NCBI RefSeq assembly: GCF_029351045.1
Contig: NZ_JARKIN010000001.1
Coordinates: 5,611,001-5,675,000 of the forward strand
Origin: Streptomyces sp. WMMB303
Lineage (GTDB): Bacteria > Actinomycetota > Actinomycetes > Streptomycetales > Streptomycetaceae
Reading direction: 5' to 3'
DNA: 64,000 bases
Shown: one piece after another, positions 18,454 through 26,477 of the stretch
Numbering within the stretch: the first letter of the stretch is position 1
Layout: each line of letters begins with the position of its first letter
Position numbers and translations under genes: made by a program
The notes under the pieces: generated by a model
Seen by the model: the letters and a program-made list of their open reading frames with translations, nothing else
Told to the model about the DNA's origin: nothing
Databases searched by the model: none

Positions 18454-19125
18454 ATGCCCAAGCAGGTGGACTACGAGGACCGACGCCGGCGGATCGCCGA
18501 GGCCGTCTGCGTACTCGCCGACACACACGGCCCCGAGGGGGTGACGATGCGCGACGTGGCCGCCCACGCGGAGGTCTCACTGGGCGCCGTGCAGCGCTGC
18601 TTCCGCACCAAGGAGGAGATGCTGGTGTTCGCCGTCGACCACGTCGGCGAGCGCGTCACCGCGCGCATGCGGGCCCGGCTGTCCGACAGCCCGGAGCCCT
18701 CGCCCGGCACCGCCCTGGAACACGCGGCCACCGAGATCGCCCTGCTCGACGGCGCGCACCGCGCCGAGGCCCGGGTGTGGCTCGCCTTCGTCGCCCAGGC
18801 CGCGGTCAGCGAGCCGCTCGCCGCCAGAATCCGGATCAGCTACGAGGCCCTCCAGGGGCTCCTCGCCCGCCTGATCACCGAGGCCGCCGAGGGCGGCCCC
18901 GACAGCCCGGATGGCCCCGGAAGCCCGGAGAGCAGCAGCGCCGCGCCACTCGATCCGCAGCGCGAGGCCCGCGCCCTGCTCGCCCTCGCGGACGGCCTGA
19001 CCAGTCATGTACTCATCGGGCACCTGACCGCCGAGGAGGCCGAGGACACTCTGCGCGCGCACGTGGTCCGCCTCTGGGAGCGCCCCCGCACCGATCGCCC
19101 CGGTCAGGCCGCCCGCACCGGGTGA
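18454..19125 (+). CDS. TetR/AcrR-family transcriptional regulator
   Basis: A 223-residue protein. The N-terminal helix-turn-helix is clear: MRDVAAHAEVSLGAVQRCF (about residues 31-49), followed by TKEEMLVFAVDHV. The C-terminal ligand-binding domain includes ARVWLAFVAQAAVSEPLAARI and a low-complexity Pro/Gly/Ser insert (about 148-165). ATG 18454 has AAGGAGG 8 nt upstream. It probably represses itself and the divergent amidase gene through the inverted repeat in the shared spacer. The ligand is unknown. Confidence 0.92.
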   Translation: MPKQVDYEDRRRRIAEAVCVLADTHGPEGVTMRDVAAHAEVSLGAVQRCFRTKEEMLVFAVDHVGERVTARMRARLSDSPEPSPGTALEHAATEIALLDGAHRAEARVWLAFVAQAAVSEPLAARIRISYEALQGLLARLITEAAEGGPDSPDGPGSPESSSAAPLDPQREARALLALADGLTSHVLIGHLTAEEAEDTLRAHVVRLWERPRTDRPGQAARTG

Positions 19126-19253
19126 CGGCGGTGGCCCTGAGACGCCGCCCGAGCCGACCGGCGCCCGTCCGTGCACGGTTCACGCCCGCCCGCGGCGCCG
19201 GGCAGGCCCCTAGCGGAACGGCGGAGCACACGGCTGCCCGCCGCGGGCGGCGT

Positions 19254-20339
19254 TCAGTTCCCGCCCGCGGCGCCCTCCGTCGATCCGCCCCCGCCCGAGG
19301 TGTCGGCGCCCCCGCCCGAACCGCGCAGCACGACCCCGATGTGGGCCGCCGCGGTGGACAGATGCCGGCGCACCTCCCGCAGCTCTCCCTCACCGACGCC
19401 GTGATCGCGCGCCGCGTCCCGCACGTCGTCACGGAAGCGGTCCAGAAGGCGCTCCAGATCGCGCGCCGGGTCACCGGTGGAGTCGGGAAGCGGCACACCG
19501 CCCCCGTCCTCGTACTCCGCTCCGGCAGGACCGGTGGGCTCCTCCGCGGGGCGGGGCGGCGACTGACCGGCGAACCGCCCCAGATCGCCCATCTCACGGG
19601 CGAGTTCGGACATGCCGTCGCGGACGGCGCCCGACCAGTCGCCGCCCCGCATCCGCGTCTGCACCTGCTCCTGCACCTGGTGGGCGATACGCCGCACCTC
19701 GGCGAGCGCCGCGCTGTGCGCCTCGCGCTCCTTGCGGGCCTGGTGCTTGGCCTGCTGGGCCTCCTCCTTGGCCCGGCGGGCCTGCTCCTTCCACTCGTCC
19801 TTGGCGCGGCGCATATCCTCCTTGGCCTGCCGCCACCCCTCCTTGTCGGTGCGCACGCCCTCCCGGGCGCCGCCCCAGGCGCTCTCCGCGCCGGGAGCCG
19901 CCCCGGTCCCGGAGGCGGCTGCGGAGCGGCCGCCTCCGCCCTTGGCCCGGCCTCTGGCGTCCCGCGCCTGCTGCCGCATCTCGCGCCGCAGGTCGCCGGC
20001 GGTGCCACTGACGTCCTCGCGGATGTCGGCGGCGAGCGCGGCCACGGAGTCGCGGATCTCCACCTCCAGCTCGGCGAGTTCGGCCTGCCGGTCGGCCAGC
20101 TCGGCCCGGCCGGCCTCCGTGATCGAGTAGACCTTCCGGCCGCCCTCGGTGGTGTGGCTGACCAGCCCCTCGGCCTCCAGCTTGGCCAGCCGGGGGTAGA
20201 CGGTCCCGGCGGAGGGCGCGTACAACCCTTCGAACCGCTCCTCCAGGAGACGGATGACCTCGTAGCCGTGCCGGGGTGCCTCGTCGAGCAGCATCAGCAG
20301 ATACAGGCGCAGGCGGCCGTGAGCGAAGACGGGAGGCAT
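19254..20339 (-). CDS. PadR-family regulator with long charged coiled-coil tail
   Basis: A 361-residue protein. Residues 1-85 are a PadR winged helix (LLMLLDEAPRHGYEVIRLLE and AGTVYPRLAKLEAEGLVS). Unlike ordinary 110-180-residue PadR proteins it continues with a long, highly charged helical region (EGWRQAKEDMRRAKDEWKEQ, about 166-185) and a second helical stretch near 300-340. This is probably a dimerising coiled coil. It starts 1 bp after the DUF4097 gene, so the two form an operon. The usual biology of such pairs is autorepression of the DUF4097-PadR unit under envelope stress; here that is inference. A perfect inverted repeat in the operon promoter is the likely operator. Confidence 0.9.
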   Translation of the reverse strand: MPPVFAHGRLRLYLLMLLDEAPRHGYEVIRLLEERFEGLYAPSAGTVYPRLAKLEAEGLVSHTTEGGRKVYSITEAGRAELADRQAELAELEVEIRDSVAALAADIREDVSGTAGDLRREMRQQARDARGRAKGGGGRSAAASGTGAAPGAESAWGGAREGVRTDKEGWRQAKEDMRRAKDEWKEQARRAKEEAQQAKHQARKEREAHSAALAEVRRIAHQVQEQVQTRMRGGDWSGAVRDGMSELAREMGDLGRFAGQSPPRPAEEPTGPAGAEYEDGGGVPLPDSTGDPARDLERLLDRFRDDVRDAARDHGVGEGELREVRRHLSTAAAHIGVVLRGSGGGADTSGGGGSTEGAAGGN

Positions 20340-20340
20340 G

Positions 20341-21360
20341 TCACAGGTCCTTCGCCGGAGAGGGGGTGCCCGGCTGCCCGGACGGGTGCGGGTCGCGGGC
20401 CGGCCCCGCCTCCCGGGTGGGCGCGTCGCGGCCGGAGCCGGGCCCCGGTGCGGGCCGCGGAACCTCGGCCCGGGACCCGGCGTCGGAATCGGGGTCGAGA
20501 TCGGCCGGGCCGGCGCCGTCCTCGGAGAGGTCAGCGCCGGACGGCCGGCGGAGGAGGGCGAGGCCGCCGGAGACGTTCACGGCGTGCAGGGCTCCGCGGC
20601 CGCTCCCCAGGGTGCCGGTGATGCGGTGGTCGCCCCAGCCGCCGGTGCGCAGGTGGTCGAAGGCGCTGGAGACCGCGCCGCCCGTGGTGTGCGCGTCCAC
20701 CGTGAGGTCCGCGTCGTCGGGGAGCCGGAGCGCGAGCTCACCCGAGACGCTGGAGAGCCGGATGTCGGCGGGCCGGTCCCCGCGGGGCGAGGCAAGGTCG
20801 AGGATCATCGCGCCGCTGACCGAGTCCGCCCTGATCTGATCGGCCGAGGCGTCGATGCACGTCAGATCCCCGGAAACGGTGGAGAAGCGCAGCGAGCCGG
20901 AGAGGCGCTGGGTCTCCACGCTGCCGGAGACGGTGTCGGCCGCCACGGGACCGGACAGCCCGACCAGGGTCGTGTCGCCCGAGACCCCGGCCACCCGGGT
21001 GCGGCCGTGCACCCCGGAGACGACGGCCACGGCCGTGACGACGCCGACCGACAGTTCGACGTGCGCCGGCACCTGGACGGAGACCTCGGCCTCGCGTCGC
21101 CAGCCCTTCCGGTCCAGCCACTTGAGGAAGCCCCGCCAGGGCAGATCGTCGTAGGCGAGGACGAGTCTGCCGCCCTCCCGCCGGACCCGCAGCGGCGGCC
21201 CCTTGATCTTGTCGATCTCGACGCGGGTGGTCGGCTCCTGGGTACCGACGACATTGACGGTCCCGCCCACCAGGCGGACTTGGAGTTCCGTCACCGGATC
21301 GTCGAACTCGAACCGCTGCGGCGTCGTGATCTCCCACGAGCGCTCGTCGGGTGCGGTCAC
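20341..21360 (-). CDS. DUF4097 family beta-helix protein
   Basis: A 339-residue protein with the repetitive DUF4097 fold. Repeats of the type VSGDTTLVGLSGP, VSGSVETQRLSGS, VSGDLTCIDAS and VSGAMILDLAS run through residues 110-260 and form short beta-solenoid rungs. The C-terminal 65 residues are Pro/Asp-rich and probably disordered. GTG 21360 is chosen because GGGAGG lies 7 nt upstream. There is no signal peptide. Function is unknown; members commonly sit beside PadR regulators, as here. Confidence 0.88.
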   Translation of the reverse strand: MTAPDERSWEITTPQRFEFDDPVTELQVRLVGGTVNVVGTQEPTTRVEIDKIKGPPLRVRREGGRLVLAYDDLPWRGFLKWLDRKGWRREAEVSVQVPAHVELSVGVVTAVAVVSGVHGRTRVAGVSGDTTLVGLSGPVAADTVSGSVETQRLSGSLRFSTVSGDLTCIDASADQIRADSVSGAMILDLASPRGDRPADIRLSSVSGELALRLPDDADLTVDAHTTGGAVSSAFDHLRTGGWGDHRITGTLGSGRGALHAVNVSGGLALLRRPSGADLSEDGAGPADLDPDSDAGSRAEVPRPAPGPGSGRDAPTREAGPARDPHPSGQPGTPSPAKDL

Positions 21361-21668
21361 TGCGCGGCCTCCCAGGCTCGGGCACTGCGGGCGCAACGGA
21401 AAGCCGTACGGACCGGCCGTACGGCACCGCAGCGCGACGACATATCGCGTATTGCTGTAGACACGATATGTCGCGTATCGCGAGCCGTGCAAGGCCTCCC
21501 GGGCCGAACGGCCCTCACGCACGCCCGGACCCGGCCCGTTCCGGCCCTTCCTCCCCTTCCACCTCTCCCGACGGCGACGGCCTGCCCGGTCCGGGCCGGT
21601 CGACTCGTCGTCCGGCCGGAAGGGCCTGGTCAGCCTCTGTCGGCTCGCTCGGCCCTCGTCGCTCGTCG
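21361..21668. other. Promoter region, no gene
   Basis: These 308 bp lie between the DUF4097 start and the end of the DUF6104 gene. Apart from the 10-bp inverted repeat at 21438-21473 nothing gene-like was seen. Confidence 0.5.
21438..21473. promoter_or_regulatory. Inverted repeat, probable PadR operator
   Basis: Perfect 10-bp arms CGACATATCG (21438-21447) and CGATATGTCG (21464-21473) separated by 16 bp, about 80 bp upstream of the DUF4097-padR operon. AT-containing arms of this kind are typical of PadR sites. Confidence 0.65.
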
Positions 21669-21848
21669 TCAGTCCTCGTCCTCGTCGTCCAGTCGCGCCA
21701 GCCAGGTCGCGAGCCGCTCCACCGGCACCTCGAAGTCGGGGTTCAGATCGACGAAGGTGCGCAACTGCTCGGCCAGCCACCCGAAGCTGACCTCCTCCTC
21801 GCCGCGCCGCTGCGCCAGCTCTTCGATGCCACGGTCGGTGAAGTACAC
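21669..21848 (-). CDS. DUF6104 family small protein
   Basis: A 59-residue protein. Its sequence begins with an in-frame GTG then YFTDRGIEELAQRRGEEEV and continues GWLAEQLRTFVDLNPDFEVP, ending in an acidic tail (DDEDED). It is the widely conserved Streptomyces DUF6104 protein and is of normal length. GTG 21848 has CAGGAG 7 nt upstream. Function is unknown. It is probably cytosolic and acidic and is transcribed alone. Confidence 0.88.
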   Translation of the reverse strand: MYFTDRGIEELAQRRGEEEVSFGWLAEQLRTFVDLNPDFEVPVERLATWLARLDDEDED

Positions 21849-21979
21849 GGTTCTGCTCCTGGTCGGTCCGTACGGGGAGTGGCAGTGCGGCCTGCCGCCG
21901 CCTCAGAATATGCCGCGGCCTCGCCCCTCCCGCCCCGCCGGGTGGGAGCACCGCCGACGCGGCCGCCCGCGCCACCCCC

Positions 21980-22006
21980 GTCGACCACGTCGACCACGTC
22001 GACCAC
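21980..22006. repeat. Short tandem repeat, 3 x 9 bp (GTCGACCAC)
   Basis: Three exact copies of GTCGACCAC lie immediately downstream of the small membrane protein gene. This is probably a slippage tract and is non-coding. Confidence 0.8.
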
Positions 22007-22008
22007 GC

Positions 22009-22221
22009 TCAATCGCGCGGCCCCACCGAGTCCGAGGCCGCACCGACCGCGACCGCGAGGACGAGCAGCAGGACGCAGGCGTAGATCTCGTAGCCGTCGA
22101 GGAAACCGATCCGCTGGACCACCGTCCACAGATTGAACCGGCCGCCGGTCACCTCGTGCAGGATGCCTCCCGCGCCCTGGGTGAGGAGGACGAAGGACAC
22201 GAACCCGAGAAAATTCTTCAT
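22009..22221 (-). CDS. Small two-helix membrane protein
   Basis: A 70-residue protein. Residues 2-20 (KNFLGFVSFVLLTQGAGG) and 45-62 (YEIYACVLLLVLAVAVGA) are hydrophobic and would span the membrane twice, with a short loop between. The Shine-Dalgarno sequence is weak. Proteins of this size and pattern recur in Streptomyces, but I know no function. It is divergent from the sensor kinase at 22379. Confidence 0.6.
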   Translation of the reverse strand: MKNFLGFVSFVLLTQGAGGILHEVTGGRFNLWTVVQRIGFLDGYEIYACVLLLVLAVAVGAASDSVGPRD

Positions 22222-22378
22222 GGCGGCAGACTGGCCCGCTCGAGCCTGCCGCCGGATCGGGCTTCGGCCCCGGCGGAGGCGACGAAAGTCTGCGAGATCC
22301 CACGCCGGTGTCATACCGAAGTCGGCAACCCCCGGCGCACCGGCCCCGACAGCCTCCGGTCCGCCGTAGATTCGCCGC

Positions 22379-23659
22379 ATGGGATTGCTCGGCATCGAAC
22401 GCGACGAACGGCCACCCGCCGCGGGACGGCTGCTCCACCGCGGCAGCGAACCGGCGCGCCGCGCCGCGCGACGGACACGCCGACCCCTGCGGCACCACGA
22501 GGAGGGCGGCACCGCCTCCCGCGCCCTCCGCGGGGTACGGGACCGGGCCGTCGACACCGGCGCGTTCCTGTTCGCCGGGTGCTTCCTGGTACTCACCGCG
22601 GACTCGGTGGTGATCGACCCCGGCACCTCAGAGACCGCACTGTTCCTGGACCAACTGACCGGCGCACTGGCCTGCGCGGCGCTGTTCCTGCGGCGTCGGC
22701 AACCGGTGGCGCTCGCCGTCGGACTGCTGCTCCTGGAACCCTTCTCGCACTTCGTCACCGGACCGATCCTGGTGGCGCTGTTCACCGTCGCGGCCAACAG
22801 ACCGCCCCGCGTGACCGGGTACCTGGCATGCATGACCTTCGTGCCGGTGCCGTTCCTCCTGGCGATCGGACCGGCGCCGGACGACCCCAGAACCGCGTCG
22901 GCCGCCACCTACTTCGCACTGGTCGCCGGGAGCATCGGCTGGGGGCTGTACGTACGGTCGCGGCGGCAACTCCTCGCCTCGCTGCGCGAGCGGGCCGCAC
23001 GGGCCGCGGCCGAGGCGCGACGCGAGGCGCGGGAGGACATCGCCCGCGAGATGCACGACGTGCTGGGCCACCGCCTCTCCCTGTTGAGCGTCCACGCGGG
23101 CGCCCTGGAGTTCAACCCCGGCGCCGGCCCGCAGGAGATCGGGCAGGCCGCCGCTGTGATCCGCGACAGTGCCCACCGGGCGCTGGAGGACCTGCGGGAC
23201 GTCATCGGCGTACTGCGTGCCCCGGAGGACGGCAACCGCCCCCAGCCGGTGCTCGCCGACATCGGAGACCTGGCGGACGAGGCCCGGCGGACAGGCGCCA
23301 CGGTCGCACTCGATGTCGCGGTGACGGGGGGCCCGGACTCGGCACCCGCGGTCGCGGGCCGCACGGCGTACCGCATCGTCCAGGAGGGCCTGACGAATGC
23401 CCGGAAGCACGGCGCGCATCCCACCGCGCCCGTCTCCGTGACCGTACGCGGCGCCTCGGGTGAGGGCCTCACCGTCGAGGTCCGCAACCCGGTGCGGCAC
23501 GACGGGGCCGCCCGCGGCCCCGCCGGTCCGCGGCTCCCCGGCGCGGGGCAGGGCCTCATCGGACTGGCGGAGCGCACACTGCTCGCCGGCGGCACCCTCG
23601 AATACGGCAGGGACGGCGCGGACTACCGCCTCTACGCGGCGCTTCCCTGGCCCGGCTGA
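22379..23659 (+). CDS. NarL-type sensor histidine kinase (orphan)
   Basis: A 426-residue protein. After about 55 cytosolic residues come roughly five membrane helices (residues 60-190, for example YFALVAGSIGWGLYV). A HisKA_3 dimerisation domain follows, with the phospho-acceptor His in EMHDVLGHRLSLL (about 225). The C-terminal HATPase has YRIVQEGLTNARKHG, with GAGQGLIGLAER as G box. Such kinases normally sit directly before a LuxR-type response regulator gene in Streptomyces. None is here; only a HAD-hydrolase remnant follows. It is probably an orphan kinase whose partner is elsewhere or lost. Confidence 0.92.
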   Translation: MGLLGIERDERPPAAGRLLHRGSEPARRAARRTRRPLRHHEEGGTASRALRGVRDRAVDTGAFLFAGCFLVLTADSVVIDPGTSETALFLDQLTGALACAALFLRRRQPVALAVGLLLLEPFSHFVTGPILVALFTVAANRPPRVTGYLACMTFVPVPFLLAIGPAPDDPRTASAATYFALVAGSIGWGLYVRSRRQLLASLRERAARAAAEARREAREDIAREMHDVLGHRLSLLSVHAGALEFNPGAGPQEIGQAAAVIRDSAHRALEDLRDVIGVLRAPEDGNRPQPVLADIGDLADEARRTGATVALDVAVTGGPDSAPAVAGRTAYRIVQEGLTNARKHGAHPTAPVSVTVRGASGEGLTVEVRNPVRHDGAARGPAGPRLPGAGQGLIGLAERTLLAGGTLEYGRDGADYRLYAALPWPG

Positions 23660-23714
23660 CCGGGCGGGCGGACGGCCGGCACACGCGGGCGGCCCGCACC
23701 ACCAGCCGCGCCAG

Positions 23715-23874
23715 CTAGCCGCGCCCGCGGCACCGCCGTCAGCGGCCGGTGATCAGCGACCATCAGCGTCTCGTCCGGATTCGCGCCGAGTTCCCGACAG
23801 ACCGTCCGGCAGAACGCCGGGTCCGGCTTCTCGGTGGCGTGCTCGTAGGAATGCACCCAGCACGAGAAGCGCAT
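23715..23874 (-). pseudogene. HAD-family hydrolase remnant
   Basis: About 53 codons on the minus strand read like the middle of a HAD hydrolase. HSYEHATEKPDPAFCRTVCR corresponds to the usual S.e.g.eKPDp.iF motif, followed by ELGANPDETLMVADHRPLTA (normally VGDh..D..GA). The nucleophile DxD segment and both ends are missing, and the flanking frame is low-complexity. It is a decayed fragment, not a gene. Confidence 0.65.
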
Positions 23875-23904
23875 GCACGTCCCCGGCGCGGACCCGGAAC
23901 CGGT

Positions 23905-24214
23905 TGCAGCGGGTGTGGGGGTGGTTGCCGGGTGTGGCGGGGAGGGGGTCTGGTGGGGTGGGGGTTGTGAGGCCGCCCATAGGGTCCACGTCACCTACGA
24001 CCCACCCTCGTATGTCCGAAATGCCGGTATCGGAGTGGGTGAGGGGGTCACGGCCCCGGACCGGCACGGAGGGACGAATACGGGTCGTAGGTCACCTGTT
24101 TGCCCGGGTGGGGGGTGCCTCCCGCACGGTGGGCCCCACGCCGCAACCAGACCACCGGCACCCCCACGCCGGAACGCGGCGCCACGTCCCCCCGCGAAAG
24201 GTCCCCCGCCCCTC
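23905..24214. other. G-rich tract and long-range inverted repeat before the transglycosylase gene
   Basis: There is no gene here. 23910-23972 is dense in GGG runs on the plus strand. An 11-bp perfect inverted repeat, ACCTACGACCC (23993-24003) and GGGTCGTAGGT (24082-24092), encloses 78 bp. It could be a structured 5' leader or an operator pair for the gene at 24215. I could not match it to the ydaO (c-di-AMP) riboswitch that often precedes such genes. Confidence 0.4.
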
Positions 24215-24799
24215 ATGCGCACCACTCTCACCGCCCTGAGTACCGTCCGCCCCACCCGCCGCCTGGCCGTCAGCGGCCTGACCGCCCTGGGCGCGGCCGG
24301 AATCGCCGCCACCGCCCTGACCGGCACCGCCCACGCCGCCCAGCCCCAGACCCAGACCGCCGGCCCTGCCACCCACCAGGCCGCCGCCACCGCCCAGCAC
24401 CTGACCGCCCAGGCCGACCACGCCGCCAAGAACACCAAGAGCACCGAGAACGGCAAGGATGGCGGCAAGGGCGAGTACGCCGACAACCTCGACGGCTGGA
24501 TCCGCGAGGCCCGCGCCATCATGGCCAAGCACGACATCCCCGGCAGCTACGACGGCATCAAGCGCAACATCATCCGCGAATCCGCCGGCGACCCCCACGC
24601 CGTCAACGACTGGGACGTCAACGCCAAGAAGGGCACCCCCTCCAAGGGACTCCTCCAGGTCATCCAGCCCACCTTCGACCAGTACCACGTCAAGGGCACC
24701 CCCGACGACCTCACCGACCCCGTCGCCAACATCGTCGCCGCCTGCAACTACGCCGCCGACCGCTACGGCACCATGGACAACGTCGACTCCGCCTACTGA
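24215..24799 (+). CDS. Secreted lytic transglycosylase (SLT domain)
   Basis: A 194-residue precursor. A Sec-type signal peptide covers about residues 1-42 (arginines, a hydrophobic core, then TGTAHA-A). A Gln/Ala/Thr-rich linker and a C-terminal SLT domain follow. IIRESAGDPHAVN (about 111-123) carries the catalytic Glu, then KKGTPSKGLLQVIQPTFDQY and NIVAACNYAADRYG. It would cleave peptidoglycan glycan strands outside the cell. The signal and linker codons are almost all C-ending, unlike its neighbours. A strong terminator follows. Confidence 0.9.
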   Translation: MRTTLTALSTVRPTRRLAVSGLTALGAAGIAATALTGTAHAAQPQTQTAGPATHQAAATAQHLTAQADHAAKNTKSTENGKDGGKGEYADNLDGWIREARAIMAKHDIPGSYDGIKRNIIRESAGDPHAVNDWDVNAKKGTPSKGLLQVIQPTFDQYHVKGTPDDLTDPVANIVAACNYAADRYGTMDNVDSAY

Positions 24800-24844
24800 C
24801 GGACACAAACAACACGCCACCGCCACACCCCGGCAACGCGCCAC

Positions 24845-24888
24845 GGAGCGGGCAGGCGGGAGGAACACACCTCCCACCCGCCCGCTCC
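24845..24888 (+). terminator. Terminator after the transglycosylase gene
   Basis: Stem of GGAGCGGGCAGGCGGGAGG and CCTCCCACCCGCCCGCTCC around a short AACACA loop, with one mismatch, 46 bp after the stop codon. It lies between convergent genes. Confidence 0.8.
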
Positions 24889-24916
24889 CTCGCATGTGCT
24901 CTGCCGGGACCACCGG

Positions 24917-25534
24917 TCAGCTGCCGCGCACCTCCTCGCCTCCCTCGTCCGGCGCCGCACTGTCGCCGAAGACGCGGGACACCATCGCCTGGATCAGGCG
25001 GTCGGCGCCGAAAGGGTCGCGCAGGATGTCCGGGGCCGTCATGTCGTCGAGCAGCAGGCCCGCCATGGCGAGGTAGAGAAGGGCGACACCCAGGTCGTCG
25101 CCGGGCATCCCGGCGTCTCGGTGGTAGCCGAGCAGGCCCTGGAACTCGGCGCGCAGGAAGCCGGACAGCTCCTCGTACAGCTCGGGGCGGCGGGTGGCCT
25201 CCAGTCGCAGTTCCAGCATGGCCAGATAGCTGCTGCGGTCGGCGCGCATGCGGGCCAGCAGGTCGCGCATCAGCTCCACTTCGAGCCCGAGCGTGCGCGG
25301 GGCGCTCATGCGCGCCGCCAGTGCCGCTTCGTCCGGCGTGAGCCGCTCACGGGTGCGGCGCATGGCCTGGGTGAGCAGGTCGCCGCGGTGGGCGAAGTAG
25401 TTGGAGGCGGTGCCGGTGGGCACTCCGGCTTCCTTGTCGACGGCGCGCAGTGTCAGCCCGCGGGAGCCCTCCCGCGCCAGCACCTCGATGGCCGCGTCGA
25501 GCAGCGCGGTGCGCCGCTCGGTGTTCTGCCGCAT
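24917..25534 (-). CDS. TetR/AcrR-family transcriptional regulator
   Basis: A 205-residue protein with an N-terminal HTH (LTLRAVDKEAGVPTGTASNY, about 27-46, then FAHRGDLLTQAM). The all-helical C-terminal domain (SSYLAMLELRLEATRRPELY) resembles TetR_C of regulators controlling drug-modifying or redox genes. It is divergent from the DHFR-like gene at 25825. The spacer contains a TTGAA-N8-TTCAA inverted repeat 62 bp upstream of this gene's start, so it probably represses itself and perhaps its neighbour. Confidence 0.92.
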   Translation of the reverse strand: MRQNTERRTALLDAAIEVLAREGSRGLTLRAVDKEAGVPTGTASNYFAHRGDLLTQAMRRTRERLTPDEAALAARMSAPRTLGLEVELMRDLLARMRADRSSYLAMLELRLEATRRPELYEELSGFLRAEFQGLLGYHRDAGMPGDDLGVALLYLAMAGLLLDDMTAPDILRDPFGADRLIQAMVSRVFGDSAAPDEGGEEVRGS

Positions 25535-25595
25535 GACGACTCCCTGGTCTCCTGACGGTTGGCGGTTCTTTCCGAACCCCCTTGCACCACTTCAC

Positions 25596-25613
25596 TTGAA
25601 GTACTATGTTCAA
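25596..25613. promoter_or_regulatory. Inverted repeat in the TetR/DHFR-like intergenic region
   Basis: TTGAA (25596-25600) and TTCAA (25609-25613) flank GTACTATG in an unusually AT-rich patch. It is a candidate TetR operator overlapping a promoter. Confidence 0.45.
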
Positions 25614-25824
25614 ACCACTTCAACCAGAGTACTCCGCGTGAGGCGCAAAGGTGCCCACCGGCCCGAGACCCGGTCGCGCCGACGGCTCGACCCCACCCGG
25701 GATCCCGACGGCACCATCCCCTCACGCCCGGCTCACCCGCGGACACACTCCTCGGCGACGGGGCCGCGGCACCACCTCATCCCGCCCCCGGCAGAACAGC
25801 CACCGGCCACGAAGGAGCAACCTC

Positions 25825-26403
25825 ATGCGCAAACTCGTCTACTACGTCGCCGTCACGATCGACGGATTCATCGCGGGCCCGCAGGGCGAGTACGACTTCT
25901 TCCCGGTGCCCGACGACTTCGTCGCGGCCACCGTGGAGAATCTGCCCGAGACGCTCCCCACCCCCGCACGGGCGGCGATGGGCCTGTCGGAGGCCCCGAA
26001 CCGGCGTTTCGACACGGTGCTGATGGGCCGCGGCACCTACGAACCGGCCCTCAGCCAGGGCGTCACCAGTCCGTACGCGCATCTGCGCCAGATCGTCTTC
26101 TCCCGCACGCTCCCGACCGAGACGGACCCGGCGGTGGAGATCGTGCGGGACCGGGACCCGGTCGAGGTGGTACAGGAGCTCAAACAGCGGCAGGGCCAGG
26201 ACATCTGGCTCGCGGGCGGCGGGAAGCTGGCAGGTCCGCTGCTGGAGGAGATCGACGAGCTGATGATCAAGCGCAGCCCCCGGCTGGCCTGCGCCGGAGT
26301 CCCGCTCTTCGACGGCGACTTCGCGCCGACCCCGTTCCTGCCCGTGGCCACCCGCGACTTCGCGTCGGGCATCAGCATGACCACCTACGAGCGGGAGCGC
26401 TGA
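25825..26403 (+). CDS. Dihydrofolate reductase family protein (RibD C-terminal-like)
   Basis: A 192-residue protein of the DHFR-like/RibD-C fold: MRKLVYYVAVTIDGFIAGP at the start, then DTVLMGRGTYEPAL and DIWLAGGGKLAGPLLEEIDE, the NADPH-binding glycine segment. These small oxidoreductases are not essential DHFRs; substrates are mostly unknown. AGGAG sits 7 nt upstream of ATG 25825. The 5' leader appears long, about 200 bp from the putative operator. It is divergent from a TetR regulator. Confidence 0.9.
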   Translation: MRKLVYYVAVTIDGFIAGPQGEYDFFPVPDDFVAATVENLPETLPTPARAAMGLSEAPNRRFDTVLMGRGTYEPALSQGVTSPYAHLRQIVFSRTLPTETDPAVEIVRDRDPVEVVQELKQRQGQDIWLAGGGKLAGPLLEEIDELMIKRSPRLACAGVPLFDGDFAPTPFLPVATRDFASGISMTTYERER

Positions 26404-26424
26404 CCCGGGCGGCAGCACGCCCTT

Positions 26425-26474
26425 CCGGTCGCGGCGCGGGACCCTTGCCCGGGGTGTCCCGCGCCGCGGACCGG
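26425..26474. terminator. Bidirectional terminator
   Basis: CCGGTCGCGGCGCGGGA pairs with TCCCGCGCCGCGGACCGG with one bulge, between convergent genes. The right arm ends 4 bp before the stop of the membrane protein gene. Confidence 0.75.
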
Positions 26475-26477
26475 GTG

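Noticed and set aside
20338..23463. Open frame of 1041 codons on the plus strand
   Set aside because: It runs antisense to the DUF4097 and DUF6104 genes, then overlaps the kinase in another frame. Composition is Gly/Arg/Pro shadow-like.
23980..24214. Possible ydaO (c-di-AMP) riboswitch before the transglycosylase gene
   Set aside because: The characteristic conserved ydaO sequence segments were not found by eye. Only a long-range inverted repeat is present, so no riboswitch is called.
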